Assembly (NCBI RefSeq): GCF_023534745.1 | Contig: NZ_JAMHJQ010000013.1 | Span: 191,054 to 255,053, forward strand | Direction: 5' to 3' | DNA: 64,000 nucleotides | Origin: Streptomyces sp. 35G-GA-8 | GTDB lineage: Bacteria > Actinomycetota > Actinomycetes > Streptomycetales > Streptomycetaceae | Shown: positions 1-7,519 of the stretch, piece after piece | How the letters are laid out: the number at the start of each line of letters is the position of its first letter | How positions within the stretch are numbered: position 1 is the stretch's first letter | Made by a program: the position numbers and the translations under genes | Notes under the pieces: model-generated | The model's database searches: none | What the model saw: only the letters and a program-made list of their open reading frames with translations | What the model was told of the DNA's origin: nothing

Positions 1-809
1 ACCCGCCCCTCCACCGCAAGTGCAGCTTTGAGGGGGGGGCGGCCCGGGGGGAGGGGTCCCCGGGGGGCCTGTCCAGTGGACCGGCCCGGTTCCCGGCCTG
101 CGACCCGGTGGACCCTGCGGGGCTGCGCGGCAGTGGAATGGGGCGGCCCGGCCCCGGCAAAGCGACTGACGGTCGGGAAGTGACCGGGACTCATGCCCCG
201 CTGTGCGGGTCCGTTGTCGGGTGACACCTGTCAGCCGAGGCGGACGGACCCGTCACACGCCCCCTATGCCCCAGTTTGGCGGGCTGTTCCGGGGCTCCCC
301 GGCCGGTCATGTGTCCTGAGACCAGTTAAGTCGTTCCCACGACGCATCACCGGCTCTGACCGGCCCATTGGCCGCCCCATGAGTCACACCTGTCCCTCTG
401 CTCACGCACCCCGGGACGGTGGGGTGGGTGTGACTGGCGAGGCACTGATTGGACCGGTCGGAGGGGGTGATGTGTCAGGGGGCCCGGTTAACCGAACTCA
501 GGACGCATGACCCGCCGGATCCCTCCCCAAAGCACCTTCCAAACTGGGACATTGGGTGCAGGTGGCAGGCCCGTCCGCCTCTGCTGACAGGTGTCACCCG
601 ACAACGGACCCTCACAGCGGGGCATGAGTCCCAACCACCCACCCAACGTCAGCTCGCTGAGCCGGGGCCGGGCCGCCCCACTCCACTGCCGCGCAGACCA
701 CCCACCGGCCCGAGGCCGGGAACAGACCCCCGGCACATGGGCGCTTCCCCGGGGACCCCTCCCCCCGGGCCGCCCCCCTCAAAGCAGCACTTGCGGTGGA
801 GGGGCGGGT
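1..809. repeat. large imperfect inverted repeat, ~400-bp arms
   Basis: The reverse complement of 406-809 can be read along 1-405 almost end to end. Matching is patchy: 1-65 pairs nearly perfectly with 745-809, 123-158 with 661-696, and 186-247 with about 571-632, while the stretches between are diverged with small indels. Each arm holds the 12-bp palindrome TGACACCTGTCA or its complement (222-233 and 585-596), and an extra ACACCTGTC lies at 386-394. No supported gene lies inside. The left arm starts at base 1, so the structure may extend beyond the window. Confidence 0.85.
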
Positions 810-868
810 GTCAAGGGTGGAGCGAAGCGGAATCGGCGCAGCCGACGCGACGAAGGAGCGCCCTTGAC
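810..868. other. imperfect stem-loop 3' of the small-gene operon
   Basis: GTCAAGGG (810-817) pairs with CCCTTGAC (861-868). Inside it TCGGC (833-837) pairs with GCCGA (841-845), giving a stem, internal loop and stem. It abuts the large inverted repeat and lies 3' of the minus-strand operon ending at 998, so it could act as a terminator. I see no gene between 869 and 997. Confidence 0.4.
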
Positions 869-997
869 GCCCGACCCGCAACCGCGAAACTGAAACCCAG
901 GGGCGGCCCCCACCCGTCTCCGAACCTTCCGGCTCACCCCGACTACCCCTCGGCACGAAGGCCGCCGGACATACGCCGGCGGGACCCGGCAGGTCCT

Positions 998-1354
998 TCA
1001 TCGCACCAAGAGCCATCCGGTCGCGCGGCAGGACCGGCACGGGATGATCACTGTTCTGCCGCTCCGCAGGGAGCGCAGCAGCCGACCGCCCTCGCAGGTC
1101 CCGCACACGGCGAAACGGGCGGTCCCGGGCCGCCGCGAGGGCGCAGGGAGGCGCCGTCGCGCGTGGAGCTTGGCGATGGCGGAAAGCTGGCGCCGCTCCC
1201 AGTCGGTCGCGGGCCGTACGGAAGTCCGGCGCGCGGCCCAGATCAGCCCGGTGGGGCGTGCCAGACAGACCAGGTGTCCGGCAAATCCGGTGACGCGTCC
1301 CGGCATCTCGTACGCGCGGTCGTACACGACCATCCCGACCGTCAGCCCGTCCAC
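998..1354 (-). CDS. hypothetical zinc-ribbon-like small protein (118 aa)
   Basis: A GTG start at 1354 is chosen because GGAGG lies 10 bases upstream and the start falls inside the preceding gene (ending 1342), so the two are probably translationally coupled. The N-terminal half has a small beta-type sequence (VGMVVYDRAYEMPGRVTG), the style of short actinobacterial proteins found beside ATP-binding and XRE regulators. The C-terminal half carries two CxxC pairs (CGTC and CRSC), which could bind zinc. No family was recognised with certainty. It is the last gene of the operon starting at 1973. A longer ATG-initiated frame (to 1663) exists, but its extra N-terminus is only Arg/Ser/Pro-rich antisense of the neighbours. 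Confidence 0.6.
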   Translation of the reverse strand: MDGLTVGMVVYDRAYEMPGRVTGFAGHLVCLARPTGLIWAARRTSVRPATDWERRQLSAIAKLHARRRLPAPSRRPGTARFAVCGTCEGGRLLRSLRSGRTVIIPCRSCRATGWLLVR

Positions 1355-1554
1355 ACGCGCCGCCCCTCCACCCGGCCCCGCGCCCGCCGACGACGGTGGT
1401 GACGGGCGAGCGTGAGCAAGGCGTCCCACATTTCCGGTGTGGGCGTAGACGTCGGCAGGGCATCCGCCTGTACGCCCACGGGTACGAGTACGGGTACAGG
1501 CGGTTCGACGCGCGCGCGGCGCCCGAACACGACGCGCCGAAGGAGCCGTCTCAT
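1342..1554 (-). CDS. small hypothetical protein (70 aa) overlapping both neighbours
   Basis: The ATG at 1552-1554 overlaps the TGA of the ATP-binding protein gene (ATGA), and the end overlaps the GTG of the next gene, so all three genes are chained. The product is basic at both ends. Its middle is rich in Pro and Val (VEPPVPVLVPVGV), encoded by a GTACCC-type hexamer tract, and is followed by EMWDALLTLARHH. No known domain was recognised. The exact start/stop overlaps and its position in a conserved type of cluster are the reason to accept it. It could be an adaptor for the ATP-binding protein, but that is only a guess. Confidence 0.5.
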   Translation of the reverse strand: MRRLLRRVVFGRRARVEPPVPVLVPVGVQADALPTSTPTPEMWDALLTLARHHRRRRARGRVEGRRVWTG

Positions 1555-1973
1555 GCCGGCTCCCCGGTAACGGCGAACCGCGCCCACACGCACTTCCCGT
1601 ACTCCAGCTCCCGGCAGCCCCAGGTGTCGGACAGCGCCGCGACGAGAAGCAGACCGCGTCCACCCTCGTCGGCGTCGGGGCGGCCTACGCGGAGATGCGG
1701 AGGTCTGTCCCGGTCGGGGTCGGAGATCTCCAACACCAGGTCGTCGCCGTCGACATGGACGGTGACCTCGATCTCGGCGAGGGTGACGCGGCAGTGGACG
1801 ACCGCGTTGGTGACCAGCTCGCAGGCCACCAACTCGATGTCCGGAGCGCGGTCGTTGACCCCCCACTTTTCCAGGGTTTCCCTGACCCGTGCCCGTGCGG
1901 CCGGGACGTGTCTCCGGCGTTTCGGGATGCGGAAGGTGTCGCGGAGCGGCTCCGCCGTATGGGTTGCGGGCAT
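1551..1973 (-). CDS. ATP-binding anti-sigma-like regulator (HATPase_c_2)
   Basis: A 140-residue single-domain GHKL ATPase of the RsbW/SpoIIAB-like type abundant in Streptomyces. The N-box is ACELVTNAVVH (about residues 50-60) and the G-box is DEGGRGLLLVAALS (about 101-114), followed by the usual GCRELEYGKCVWARF strand. Such proteins bind ATP and either phosphorylate anti-anti-sigma partners or sequester regulators. The gene diverges from an XRE-DUF5753/DUF397 pair, the arrangement of whiJ/abaA-type developmental loci, and heads a three-gene overlapping operon. Its specific partner cannot be read from sequence. Confidence 0.85.
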   Translation of the reverse strand: MPATHTAEPLRDTFRIPKRRRHVPAARARVRETLEKWGVNDRAPDIELVACELVTNAVVHCRVTLAEIEVTVHVDGDDLVLEISDPDRDRPPHLRVGRPDADEGGRGLLLVAALSDTWGCRELEYGKCVWARFAVTGEPA

Positions 1974-2079
1974 GTCGCACCCCCAAGCTGACGCATGGTC
2001 GTCTTCACGCCGTGTAGCGGGATGCCGACGGCGTGTGCGACTCGAAGCTAAGGGTGCACTTCTCCCTCACGCAACCTCG

Positions 2080-2118
2080 TTGCATGCAAACTTGCTTTAG
2101 TCGCTCTATCGAGTGACT
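2080..2118. promoter_or_regulatory. divergent control region with two palindromes
   Basis: Between the ATPase gene and the XRE gene lie a perfect 10-bp palindrome TTGCATGCAA (2080-2089) and a 20-bp imperfect palindrome AGTCGCTCTATCGAGTGACT (2099-2118, 16 of 20 positions symmetric). The XRE start is 57 bases downstream and the ATPase start about 107 bases the other way. These are good candidate operators for the XRE regulator. Binding is inference. Confidence 0.5.
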
Positions 2119-2174
2119 AGTCTGACGACAGCGGAAGTTGCAGACCTATGGCGCCAACAGAGAGGGGAAGGACC

Positions 2175-3044
2175 ATGCCCGCAGGCGGGAAACCAACGGT
2201 GCGCAGCAGGCGGCTCGGCACAGCACTCAGGCTGCACAGGCAGGCCGCGAAGATGGACCAGGCACAGGCCGCCGAGGCGATTGCCTCATCCACGGCCAAG
2301 ATCAGCCGCATGGAGAGCGGACATGTGTCCTGCCGCGTGATCGATGTCCGCTTGCTCATGGGCGCGTACGGAGTTACCGACCGCGAGAAGGTCGCCCGCC
2401 TTGAGGAGTTGGCCAAGAGGTCGAATCGGCGCGGATGGTGGCTCGAACATGCCGCACACCTTCGCACCGACTATCTCGACCACATCTCGTTGGAGGATGA
2501 CGCCTCGTACATTCGGGAGTGGCAGCCCGTCATGTTCCCAGGCTTGTTGCAGACCTCCGCCTACGCGGAGGCCGCCATCGCCGCAGGCCTCGGCTATGTC
2601 GCTCCCGAGCGTGTCGAAAAACTGATCAAGGTGCGAGAGGGACGGCAGGGGAAGATCGCTGAGGGCGGGGCCAGTTACACAGCAATTGTCTGGGAGCCGG
2701 TCATCACGCAGCCTCTGGTGGACGCTGAGATTCACCGGGAGCAGCTGACCCGCACTCTTGAAGTGGGGAAGCGCAGGAATGTCACCATTCAGGTTCTTCC
2801 GTTCACCGCAGGAGTGAAGGCCGGCATGACCTCGGCCTTCGCCTCCTTCAGCTTCGACTCCGAACCGACCGTGGAGGCAGTGACTCTGGACAATCTCAGG
2901 GGCACGTCCATCCTTGAGGCAGCCGACGACTTGACGGCTTACGCCAATGCGTTCGACCAACTACGATCGGCAGCACTGGCACCCGAGGCGAGCGCTCAGC
3001 TCATGCGGGGCTTACTGCGGAGCAGCAAGGAAGACACATCGTGA
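2175..3044 (+). CDS. XRE-family regulator with DUF5753 domain
   Basis: Residues ~10-65 form an XRE helix-turn-helix (LGTALRLHRQAAKMDQAQAA then SSTAKISRMESG). The rest is the Scr1/DUF5753 domain, recognisable by EWQPVMFPGLLQTSAYAEA and VTIQVLPFTAG. The start at 2175 is chosen over 2148 because AGGGGAAGG lies just upstream and the protein then begins in the usual place before the HTH. It overlaps the DUF397 gene by GTGA, so the two are co-translated. Members of this family (WhiJ is the studied one) control development together with their DUF397 partner. Length, 289 aa, is normal. Confidence 0.93.
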   Translation: MPAGGKPTVRSRRLGTALRLHRQAAKMDQAQAAEAIASSTAKISRMESGHVSCRVIDVRLLMGAYGVTDREKVARLEELAKRSNRRGWWLEHAAHLRTDYLDHISLEDDASYIREWQPVMFPGLLQTSAYAEAAIAAGLGYVAPERVEKLIKVREGRQGKIAEGGASYTAIVWEPVITQPLVDAEIHREQLTRTLEVGKRRNVTIQVLPFTAGVKAGMTSAFASFSFDSEPTVEAVTLDNLRGTSILEAADDLTAYANAFDQLRSAALAPEASAQLMRGLLRSSKEDTS

Positions 3045-3241
3045 CCCTTGAGGTTGTAGGCCCCTACCGGAAATCCTCATACTCCGGGCAGGAGAACAAC
3101 TGCGTCGAGGTGGCCCCAACCGCCAACGGCGGCCGCGCCGTACGGGACAGCAAGGACCGGAGCCGCCCCTCCCTCCACTTCGGCCCTGCCTCGTGGCAGA
3201 CCTTCCTGGCGGTCGCCAGGGACGGCACGTCCCGCGACTAG
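3041..3241 (+). CDS. DUF397 domain protein
   Basis: This 66-residue DUF397 protein has the standard pattern: a KSSYSGQENNCVEVA opening, RAVRDSKD in the middle and a WQTFLAVARDG end. DUF397 proteins are the small partners of XRE-DUF5753 regulators, and here the GTG start overlaps the regulator's stop. The stop codon TAG lies within CTAGTGCC, the outer end of an inverted-repeat element (3238-3405), so that element forms or replaced the natural 3' end of the gene. Confidence 0.9.
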   Translation: MTLEVVGPYRKSSYSGQENNCVEVAPTANGGRAVRDSKDRSRPSLHFGPASWQTFLAVARDGTSRD

Positions 3242-3405
3242 TGCCGCGACCGGCAATGTTTGCCCGTCAAGGAGCGGCGTCCGGTGCGTGTGATCGCAAG
3301 GCGGCCGGAAGCCCTTGTAGCGGAGCTACCTGGGCTTTTGGCCAACGCCGCGAGCGCGCGTGCCGGGCGACGCGACGGGGCAAACATTGCCGGGAGGGGC
3401 ACTAG
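3238..3405. repeat. 168-bp element bounded by 27-bp inverted repeats
   Basis: CTAGTGCC-N4-CCGGCAATGTTTGCC (3238-3264) is mirrored at 3379-3405, with differences only in the four-base block. The interior has no credible gene and further GC-rich symmetry. Terminal inverted repeats, small size and position at a gene end fit a MITE-like or intergenic repeat element. The transcript could also use it as a terminator. CTAG at both outer ends might be a target duplication. Confidence 0.6.
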
Positions 3406-3461
3406 ATCCTGTCCGGCCGGACAACGACCCGGCAGTGGACAGCCGGGGAGCTCGTGCGGGC

Positions 3462-4298
3462 TCAGGCAGGCATCGATTCCACGATCCAGAGCGGACCGTC
3501 CGCGCACTTCACCTCAACGCCGTCGGCGGGGTCGAGGGAGGTCCGCAACACCCTGATCCATTCGCCCGCCACCCACGCGGTCGGACCGGACCTGCCCGAG
3601 CTGCCGAATCGAGTGGCGCGAACCTGATGGTGGATCCGGCTTCTGCTGTGCTCCCAGTCGATACGGGAGAATCCGGGCTCCATCCATCCCGCGTAAGAGG
3701 CATGTGCGGCGCACTGCGCGGTACCCGGAAACCCTTCGGCCACACGCTCAAGAGCCGTAGGAAGAAGGCGCGAGATGAATCCGTCGACCGCGCTCCAGAT
3801 CCGCTCCGGAAGCACATCGTCGTCCAGTACGATTCCGGATTCCTGGATCAGGATTCCGCCCGAATCGAATTCCTCGTCCATCCGGTGAATACTCAGTCCG
3901 ATGTCCGGGTCACCGTTCCTGATCGCCCAGTTCACGGGGATGGGACCACGGTATTTCGGCAGCATCGACGTGTGCACGTTGATGGCCCCCAGCGACGTGG
4001 CCCGCAGGGCGGAGGGTGGGAACTTCCAGGGGAACCCGTAACAGATCATGAGGTCCGCACCGTATCCGCGCAGGGTTGCCGCCAGCACCTTCTTGCTGCC
4101 GGGCAGAAAGAGATCGACCCCCTGCGGAATCCTGTCGGCGATCTCGCCGATCACCGTTCCGGCGCCGGATCTGGTCGGTCCGCCGGGGCTCAGAGACCGT
4201 GCGTGTACGTACGCCACGGGTGTGTGCCCGGCCCGTTCGCAGACTGCCTGTAGGACCGCGAATCCTTGCGCCGAATAGGACACCAGGATGACACGCAT
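3462..4298 (-). CDS. formyltransferase family protein (Fmt-like)
   Basis: The formyl_trans_N fold is clear from INVHTSMLPKYRGPIPVNWA, holding the catalytic Asn and His of the family, and RMDEEFDSGGIL, holding the catalytic Asp. Such enzymes move a formyl group from 10-formyl-tetrahydrofolate to an amine. At 278 aa it is a little shorter than methionyl-tRNA formyltransferase, and its accessory surroundings argue for another acceptor, for example an amino sugar or secondary metabolite. The start MRVILVSYSAQG at 4298 fits the family's N-terminal strand. Upstream ATGs at 4313 and 4337 are possible. It follows the DUF6879 gene by 52 bases on the same strand. Confidence 0.78.
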   Translation of the reverse strand: MRVILVSYSAQGFAVLQAVCERAGHTPVAYVHARSLSPGGPTRSGAGTVIGEIADRIPQGVDLFLPGSKKVLAATLRGYGADLMICYGFPWKFPPSALRATSLGAINVHTSMLPKYRGPIPVNWAIRNGDPDIGLSIHRMDEEFDSGGILIQESGIVLDDDVLPERIWSAVDGFISRLLPTALERVAEGFPGTAQCAAHASYAGWMEPGFSRIDWEHSRSRIHHQVRATRFGSSGRSGPTAWVAGEWIRVLRTSLDPADGVEVKCADGPLWIVESMPA

Positions 4299-4350
4299 CG
4301 AACCGCCCAACATTTCACGAGACCGGACACTCGACATCTACGCTCGACGG

Positions 4351-4974
4351 CTACGTTTGAAGATGGTGCATGGCAGGGGGAGGCAGAGGGGCGACACGGC
4401 GCCCGAAGAAGCCGCTGAGCCGCTCTCCCGACTCATACAGGTCCAGAATGATTCGCTTGCACTCGGCGATCACGCCACTGTCGGTGTATTTTATGCCGCC
4501 GGTAAGGTTTCCGTCGCCGTCATAAATGATTTCATACAGCACAGAGGATCCGATGATGGCGATTTCCGGCAATGCGCCATCGGATTCAAGTAGTGCGATA
4601 TCACTCAACCCCACGACCCGCGTGTCTTCTCCGCATTGTTCCTTCAGGCGCAGAAGGTGGAGTTCCCATTGAAGATAGGGAACGATGGGCTCCTCTGCCA
4701 CACGGACACGATGGAGACCGAACCCGTGGTCCGCGATCTTCCGGAAGTACCCCTCGTAATGACCTCGTTGCTCCGAGATGAGTGAAAGAGCATTGCCCCA
4801 CTCCCCGCGGATGAACGCTTCCCAGCTCTTCACCCCGGGCTCTCTGAAAGTCTGCTGACGTTCAAGCTTCCAGAATCCCGCGCCGCCCGCATGCCAGAAG
4901 TGCCTGTCGAAATCATCCAAGTACGCGTCCAGCTCAAGCCGATCGCCGGTCGCGTCCGCCAGGGCGCTACGCAT
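4351..4974 (-). CDS. DUF6879 family protein
   Basis: The product (207 aa) matches the DUF6879 pattern: FWKLERQQTFREPG, then SWEAFIRGEW, VAEEPIVPYLQWELHLLRL with an acidic tail, and a C-terminal RIILDLYESGERLSGFF. The function of DUF6879 is unknown. In Streptomyces it is typically encoded with an XRE regulator or a short partner, as here. The ATG at 4974 overlaps the end of the upstream gene (4967), which supports this start over 5037. The formyltransferase gene follows closely and may be in the same transcript. Confidence 0.85.
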   Translation of the reverse strand: MRSALADATGDRLELDAYLDDFDRHFWHAGGAGFWKLERQQTFREPGVKSWEAFIRGEWGNALSLISEQRGHYEGYFRKIADHGFGLHRVRVAEEPIVPYLQWELHLLRLKEQCGEDTRVVGLSDIALLESDGALPEIAIIGSSVLYEIIYDGDGNLTGGIKYTDSGVIAECKRIILDLYESGERLSGFFGRRVAPLPPPAMHHLQT

Positions 4975-5236
4975 CCGGAATGTCCTCCTTCGCAGCAACG
5001 GCCGTCGTGCGCGGAATGATGACCAGCCGCTCGTCACGCGCGATTTTCAACCCATCGGGAAGGCGCGCCCGATAGGAATCCGTGAGGTCCCTGCCGATCA
5101 CCGCGATATCACCGTTCTCCAGCTCCCAGATGTCCGGGCAGCCGGACTCGCCCCCCGTTGTCCCCAATTCCTCGGGGGGTTTGCCCAGACGACGGACCAG
5201 CGGCGAAGAGGGATCTGCTTCCCACGCACGAACCAC
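4967..5236 (-). CDS. small protein paired with DUF6879
   Basis: An 89-residue acidic protein with a GTG start preceded by GGAGG six bases away. The central part reads CPDIWELENGDIAVIGRD and the end RLVIIPRTTAVAAKEDIPD, a pattern I associate with the short gene that often precedes DUF6879 genes in Streptomyces. Its stop overlaps the DUF6879 start, so the products are likely made in equal amounts and may interact. No catalytic motif is visible. Biological role unknown. Confidence 0.75.
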   Translation of the reverse strand: MVRAWEADPSSPLVRRLGKPPEELGTTGGESGCPDIWELENGDIAVIGRDLTDSYRARLPDGLKIARDERLVIIPRTTAVAAKEDIPDA

Positions 5237-5377
5237 GCGAATCCTCCAGGTGAGTTGGCGCGATTATGACCGAGCACACATCACACGGCAACGCTGAGTG
5301 ACGAGTTCGCGCCAGGTGCGGCCCCGCGCGGGGTCCCCCGGGCCCCCGCGCGGGTCCGCCCGGGCTCCGCCCCGTGG

Positions 5378-7519
5378 CTACGTGTCCGCCTGAAGGTTCC
5401 GGTAACTGGCGAGCTTCTCCCGGGCGATCACCGTCCACGGGTGACTCGGGCCGAGTACCCGCTCTCTCCCTTCGATGACGGTCTCAATCTGTTCGACAGC
5501 CTCGGCTAGCTCGCCCAGCGCGGCGAGGACACTGCCCAGCAGGCTCCGGGAGGCCATCGTGATCGGATACTCGGCCCCATAGCGCAGCTCATGAGCGGCC
5601 AGGGCTCCGCGAGCCAGTGGCAGCGCTTCCACTGGTCGGCCGGTGTTGAACAAGGCATGAGCGCAGTTGAGCTCTGCCGAGAGCGTGATCGGATGATCCG
5701 GGCCGAGTTCGCGGCGGCAGACGGCGACCAGGCCGGGGCCTTCCGGGGCTTCCTCGTCCAGCTCGGCGCCCGGCGGCAACTCCAGCAGACACGCCCGCGC
5801 CTCCAGTGTGAGGGGATGCGAAGGGCCCAGCTGTACCGTCCGGCCCTTCGCCGCCCGGCGCATCAGCGCCACGGCTTCCGCCGTATCGCCGAGCCAGGTG
5901 AGTGGGCGCGACAGGTGCAGACAACTCGTCAGCGCGTCCGGAGAATCCGGACCGTAGACACGCTCCAGATCGGCGAGCACCCGCCGGTGCAGCTCCGCCG
6001 CCTCGGCGAGGCGTCCCAGGCGATCCACGGACTTCCCCACGCGTTGACGGAGTCTCAGCACGAGGAGGTGATCCTCGCCCAGCCGGGGCCTCGCCAGTTC
6101 CACGGCCCGGTTCGCGACGGCGAGCGCCGACGCGTAGTCACCGCCTCGGTGCTGAGCCGTCACCAGCCGCAGAGCGCATGCGGCCGCCGCCTCCACTGTC
6201 GGCTGTCGCACGTCGGACCAGTCCCGTACGCGTCGAAGGAGTGCGAGGACGTGCGAGGCGAGGAGGCTGAGCCGGGCATCCCGTATTCCGCGCTCGGGCA
6301 TGTCGGGAAGGGCCGACGCCAGGAGACCGGCTGCCGTGGCGGTGAGCCGATCGCGCTGGTCGGCGGGTGTACCCCGGGCAACGCTGTCGAGCAGCACTCC
6401 GTGCGTACGCAGGCAGCGCACGCCGTCGCCGGGCACGAGCTCGGTGAGCGAGTGGTCGAGGAGCCCACGCAGCGTCAGTTCGACGCGGGCCGCCGGCAGA
6501 TCCGGGCCGAGTTCGACGCCACTGAGCAGTGCGAGCGGAAGCGGATCGCTCGCCCAGCAGGCCAGCAGTCTCAGCAAGGGGGTGGCATCGGGCAGTCCCT
6601 GCCCGACGAGAGCGTTGAGCGAGAGTTGCCAGGTGCCGCTGATCAGATGGCGGGAGTCGTTGCCGGCGGCGCCCGCGCCCTGGTCGATCAGCTCGATGGG
6701 GTCCTGGCGGTCTTCGAGGCGGCGCCCGTACTCGGCCATGGTCCAGGGGTCGATCACCTGGTGGGCCAGGAATCCACCGGCGAGCGTCAGCGCGAGCGGA
6801 AGGCGCCCGAGCCGGTCGGCGATGGTGCCGGCCTCCTCGACGGTCCCGGTGCCCGGCGCGAGATCGCACAGCACCTGGGCGGCTTCGGGACGTGGCAGCA
6901 CCCCGACGTGGAGCAGTTCGGCGGCGGGCCACCAGTGCTGCGCCGACTGGCGGGTGGTCACGAGAACAGTGCCGCGCGGACTCGTGCGCAGCCAGCCGCC
7001 GTCGCGCAGCACCGCCGGATCGTCCGCGTTGTCGAGAACCAGTAACCAGGGCCGGTCGGACTGGTCGAGCCGGTCCCAGACCAGGTCGGCCGCCGCGCGG
7101 AGGCCGTTGCGCGCCGCCATCAGTTCCCCCTCGCCCGCTCCCCGGTCGGCGGCCACGGCGAGCATGCCGGCACGTAAGGAGGCGTGGTCGGAGGCGTTGA
7201 CCCAGAGGCTGAGGCGATCGGCCTCGTTCGCCGCGTAGCGGAAGAGCGTGTGGGCGACGGCCGTCTTTCCGCAACCTCCGAGGCCGTGGAGGACGAAGAC
7301 CCCGCTTCCCGTGCCTTCGGCGACAGCGGCCCGCAGACGCTCCATGAGCTCATCGCGGTCACGGAGTATCGCGGGCGCCCGGCCCACGGCGGGGTGACGC
7401 ACCGAGTCCGGTCCTGACCACGACGGGCCGTGATGATGATGCTCGGTGATGTGCTGGTCACCCGAAGCCTGGTAGACGCGCCCCTGATCCTCGGCCCGCC
7501 CGTCGTTGCGACCGGTCAC
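5378..7519 (-). CDS. NB-ARC STAND NTPase with TPR repeats (bacterial NLR-like)
   Basis: 713 aa. Residues 13-24 carry a short motif (GRVYQASGDQHI) followed by a His run. The NB-ARC domain follows, with Walker A GLGGCGKT (79-86), Walker B WLLVLDNADD (158-167), the sensor strand GTVLVTTR (183-190) and LPLAL (240-244). From about 450 to the end there are TPR-type repeats of the GxDHPxTLxxR sort. This is the layout of an NLR-like signalling switch: ligand sensing by TPRs, ATP-driven oligomerisation, and signal output through the N-terminus. The GTG start overlaps the stop of the upstream gene (GTGA). A role in immunity or programmed cell death is inferred from the architecture. Confidence 0.88.
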   Translation of the reverse strand: MTGRNDGRAEDQGRVYQASGDQHITEHHHHGPSWSGPDSVRHPAVGRAPAILRDRDELMERLRAAVAEGTGSGVFVLHGLGGCGKTAVAHTLFRYAANEADRLSLWVNASDHASLRAGMLAVAADRGAGEGELMAARNGLRAAADLVWDRLDQSDRPWLLVLDNADDPAVLRDGGWLRTSPRGTVLVTTRQSAQHWWPAAELLHVGVLPRPEAAQVLCDLAPGTGTVEEAGTIADRLGRLPLALTLAGGFLAHQVIDPWTMAEYGRRLEDRQDPIELIDQGAGAAGNDSRHLISGTWQLSLNALVGQGLPDATPLLRLLACWASDPLPLALLSGVELGPDLPAARVELTLRGLLDHSLTELVPGDGVRCLRTHGVLLDSVARGTPADQRDRLTATAAGLLASALPDMPERGIRDARLSLLASHVLALLRRVRDWSDVRQPTVEAAAACALRLVTAQHRGGDYASALAVANRAVELARPRLGEDHLLVLRLRQRVGKSVDRLGRLAEAAELHRRVLADLERVYGPDSPDALTSCLHLSRPLTWLGDTAEAVALMRRAAKGRTVQLGPSHPLTLEARACLLELPPGAELDEEAPEGPGLVAVCRRELGPDHPITLSAELNCAHALFNTGRPVEALPLARGALAAHELRYGAEYPITMASRSLLGSVLAALGELAEAVEQIETVIEGRERVLGPSHPWTVIAREKLASYRNLQADT

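Noticed and set aside
193-736. Two short open frames with similar peptides (MPRCxGPLSGDTCQ...) on opposite strands of the inverted repeat
   Set aside because: The similarity is explained by the DNA repeat. In the best-matched block both base differences change the amino acid, so there is no sign of protein-level selection, and no ribosome sites were found.
1-809. Streptomyces chromosome end (telomere) because of the palindromic structure
   Set aside because: Known telomeres consist of several short hairpin palindromes; this is one large inverted repeat close to core genes such as rsmA and rpfB.
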